NCBI RefSeq assembly: GCF_051020985.1
Contig: NC_135001.1
Coordinates: forward strand, 13,323,896-13,387,895
From: Nomia melanderi
Taxonomy: Eukaryota > Arthropoda > Insecta > Hymenoptera > Halictidae
Length of the DNA stretch: 64,000 nt
Direction of reading: 5' to 3'
Part shown: piece by piece, positions 61,291-64,000 of the stretch
Position numbering within the stretch: position 1 is the first letter of the stretch
How the letters are laid out: each line of letters opens with the position of its first letter
Translations under genes and position numbers: made by a program
The notes under the pieces: model-generated
Told to the model about the DNA's origin: nothing
The model's input: the letters and a program-made list of their open reading frames with translations, nothing else
The model's database searches: none

Positions 61291-64000
61291 CGGATCATGA
61301 ACTCTGTAGGATTGCTAGGAACTTTAGGGCATTGAGGCAGCTGTCACAGAAAAGGAAGATAATTAGTTTCTTAATTAATTATTACTCTTATTGTATTATA
61401 TGTCGACTATTATTATTGTTAATTAATTATTATTAACGTTTGAATACATGTAATGAAATATACAAGAGCTATAAAATTACTTTCATTTCCTATCTCTCTT
61501 TGTTTACAGGAATCTATATACTATTCGGTAATTTTCGATAATTCAATTTATCTGATTACTAATTTAAACGTAACGTATCATATGACGTAAAAGTAAAAAA
61601 TAAAGGCGGTAGCGTGCAATAACACGTTAATAAATTCAAGTTCATTGATTTAAAAATTTCAAGATTTGAACGTTATCGTAAAACGTATTGAAATTACAAA
61701 TCTCAAGTAGTGAATTATATACATTCTCGTGTTACGTATCACCTGAAAGATATGCTCTGATTACCAACTCTATATTGAAGAATCTCGTTATCAAAGTCAA
61801 TACAGAAGTCCTCACATCTGGCTCCTAAGAACATCGACACGTGGGCAATTGATATTCGTTTTTATGATCAAGGTTTTGGTATTACATGATTGATCAATTT
61901 TAAACTGTATATGGCTTTGGTGCTTTACAAACAATATTGGATAAACAAACGTATGATGTAAATTTTTTAACATCCAATGATCCAATACGTGGTTTAAATT
62001 CTGTATAATGAGAACGTACTAATTATGCGCAAGTGCTGAAGCTTTCGTGAGTGATTTTAGTTTCGTTAATGATGATTACTTTAATGAAACAAGTAAGAAA
62101 TAATAGTACAATTAAAATCAAAACATTTTCAATTAAAAACATTTTGACGCACTAATGCATGTGAGCGTCAAATAAATAATGCAAATTTTCAAAGAATTTG
62201 AGTTCATTTTGCATTTTGTAAAAAGGACATTACTAAAGAGCATCTTATTTATGCATAAACTTATGTAATTTCAAATACCTTAATTAGCTATTTATATGTA
62301 ATTCTAACAAAGCTCAAAAGCTTGTAACAGCAGTATTTTCTAGACTTACCACTAGAGGCTTTTGGGCTTGGTAATTTTTTTGGAATTAACTAAATTGATA
62401 TTCCATTAATTTACTTAATATTTCAATAAATTTTCTGTATTTTTAAAAATATCTGTATGTAGTTATAATGAAACAAAAATTTACTGGTAAGTGCACATTT
62501 TTCATGCTTATGTATAACGTTTTAAAAAATAATACGAGACACACCATCTATTTTCATCCCTGTTATCTTTATATCAAATAAATAACTTAACATGTTCAAT
62601 CACTTTAAAAGTTAAAGTGGTTTTTCCTATACATATAATACAAATTTTAACGATTGAATATACATGTGATAATATCTGAAGATAAACATTTAATTTTATA
62701 TATGACGTTGTTTTCATAATCCCATCTGGTAAAACAAAATATCAATCAACTTGCTGAAGTTTACACTCCAAAATGATCTTTGGAAAAATGCGGGCAATGT
62801 CATGAAATTTTGAAGAAACTTGAAATTTATAACGACTTCAGGTGAATGCGAGCAAGAAACTGCGCGATCATAGTACTTACCAGATGTTCCTCTTAGCTAG
62901 ATGCGTTTTAATCATTCAAAGACATTGAAAATATGGAAAAGATTATTATTATGAAAGTTATTTAGTAATGTGCGATGTAAATAGTTTCTTTTTTGTAAGC
63001 GATCATTTAATTACAGTGCTGGAAACTTTCAATTTTACTAATAAATTTATTAACTTAACACTATGAATAGTAGTCGTGGATAATAGAATAACTTCGGACA
63101 ACTATTTCTTGTTTGGATTATTTACTAATTGTTCTAAAGTGCTCAGGGAAGATTAAGTACTTTTCTACTAAATCTAAAATCCGATTTAATAACTCTTGAT
63201 CATAAAAATTTGATTCCTTCTGATATTTGCTTATTTTATCTTTACAGGGATAAATCTGCCGAGCTGCTAAAACTTAAAAAACTAATAAATTGATAAACTA
63301 ATTTGGAGAAAAAAAATAATTTCTTGCCCCTAAATTCGGAGAAATGAATTATTATCGAAAAATCGCTAATTTAATACACCCCACAATCGGGGTATTTATC
63401 AACTGATCAACTCTTTACTCACGATATTGTTAAAATTAACCAATTACAGTTTGGTAAGAAGGATAGATTTTTAAAATAACTAATCTGGTATGAGTATTTT
63501 AAATGTATTCACATAGCTGTGAGCTATTTAATGGTTGATTTTATTGTTGGTAAAATTTTCGAATTTCTGCTACAATATCTAATATATTGTCTCTAGGATT
63601 ATTGGACATTTTTGATGATTAGTTTTTAATGAAGAAGTGCAACACTTCTTAAAATAAAAAGAAACAGTTGGGAGACATGCGTTGGGTGACATGAAGTATA
63701 CATGTACTCAAAATGTCTATTTAGTGATAAAAAGATTGTCCCAAGGTCAATGTAGAGGTTATTTCAAGGTTATCGTCGTCATTTGTCCTATGAACACTAG
63801 CGTTATATTGTGCGATATTTTAGTCAATGCCAAAATGAGTTCAACGACCTATGACTTCATGACCTTAGAATGACATTAGAAATAGGAAGTAAGTTTAAAT
63901 TTGAACAATACTTAGAATTGAATTCAAATCATGAAATTTCGGCCATTTTCGTCAATACATCGCAAGCATATTTGGATCATCACAGCATTTCGGTAAATTT
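61291..64000. other. AT-rich stretch, no supported gene
   Basis: No gene can be supported. On the minus strand a strong donor-like ATCTG|GTAAGTACT lies near 62881, and a roughly 50-codon open stretch lies around 62718-62870, but neither shows recognisable homology. Confidence 0.4.

Noticed and set aside
1..64000. tRNA and rRNA genes, CRISPR arrays
   Set aside because: No B-box-like GGTTCRANNC with a matching cloverleaf, no rRNA-like blocks and no regularly spaced direct repeats were found by eye.

Overview
The window looks like nuclear DNA of an insect, most likely a hymenopteran and perhaps a bee. The DNA is AT-rich overall but broken up by sharply bounded CpG-rich patches, the genes have short GT-AG introns, and there are many short TTAA-bounded elements. 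The organism call is inference; no ribosomal, mitochondrial or barcode sequence is present to settle it.

Positions 1 to about 49,580 hold no gene I can support. This part is intergenic or a very large intron. It contains (i) a mosaic of CpG-rich patches of 0.2-1.3 kb (about 2.74-3.48, 6.6-7.16, 12.15-12.9, 23.1-23.7, 28.0-29.2, 33.8-34.5, 40.6-41.8, 43.25-44.1 and 47.05-48.0 kb), several carrying microsatellites; (ii) several families of non-autonomous, mostly 200-550 bp TTAA-bounded inverted-repeat elements that look like piggyBac-type MITEs, including one nested pair and one tandem pair sharing a TTAA; (iii) three TA-flanked Tc1/mariner-like foldback or MITE elements; (iv) other dispersed repeats, a 49-bp near-identical direct duplication carrying CRE and ERR/SF-1-like half-sites, and an 83-bp extended hairpin.

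Positions 49,586-60,251 are the gene-bearing part. In order: Gclm (minus strand, six coding exons, regulatory subunit of glutamate-cysteine ligase, glutathione synthesis); a TMEM14C-family gene (plus, three exons, mitochondrial inner membrane, heme/porphyrin transport); an unrecognised minus-strand four-exon reading frame whose phases close perfectly but which holds two in-frame TGA codons; and ornithine decarboxylase (plus, seven coding exons plus two leader exons, first step of polyamine synthesis). Exon phases were checked by hand: Gclm 732 nt, TMEM14C 324 nt and Odc 1,413 nt all close in frame. The genes are not an operon; their proximity (thiol, heme and polyamine metabolism) may be chance.

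Positions 60,252-64,000 are the ODC 3' UTR followed by AT-rich sequence with no supported gene.
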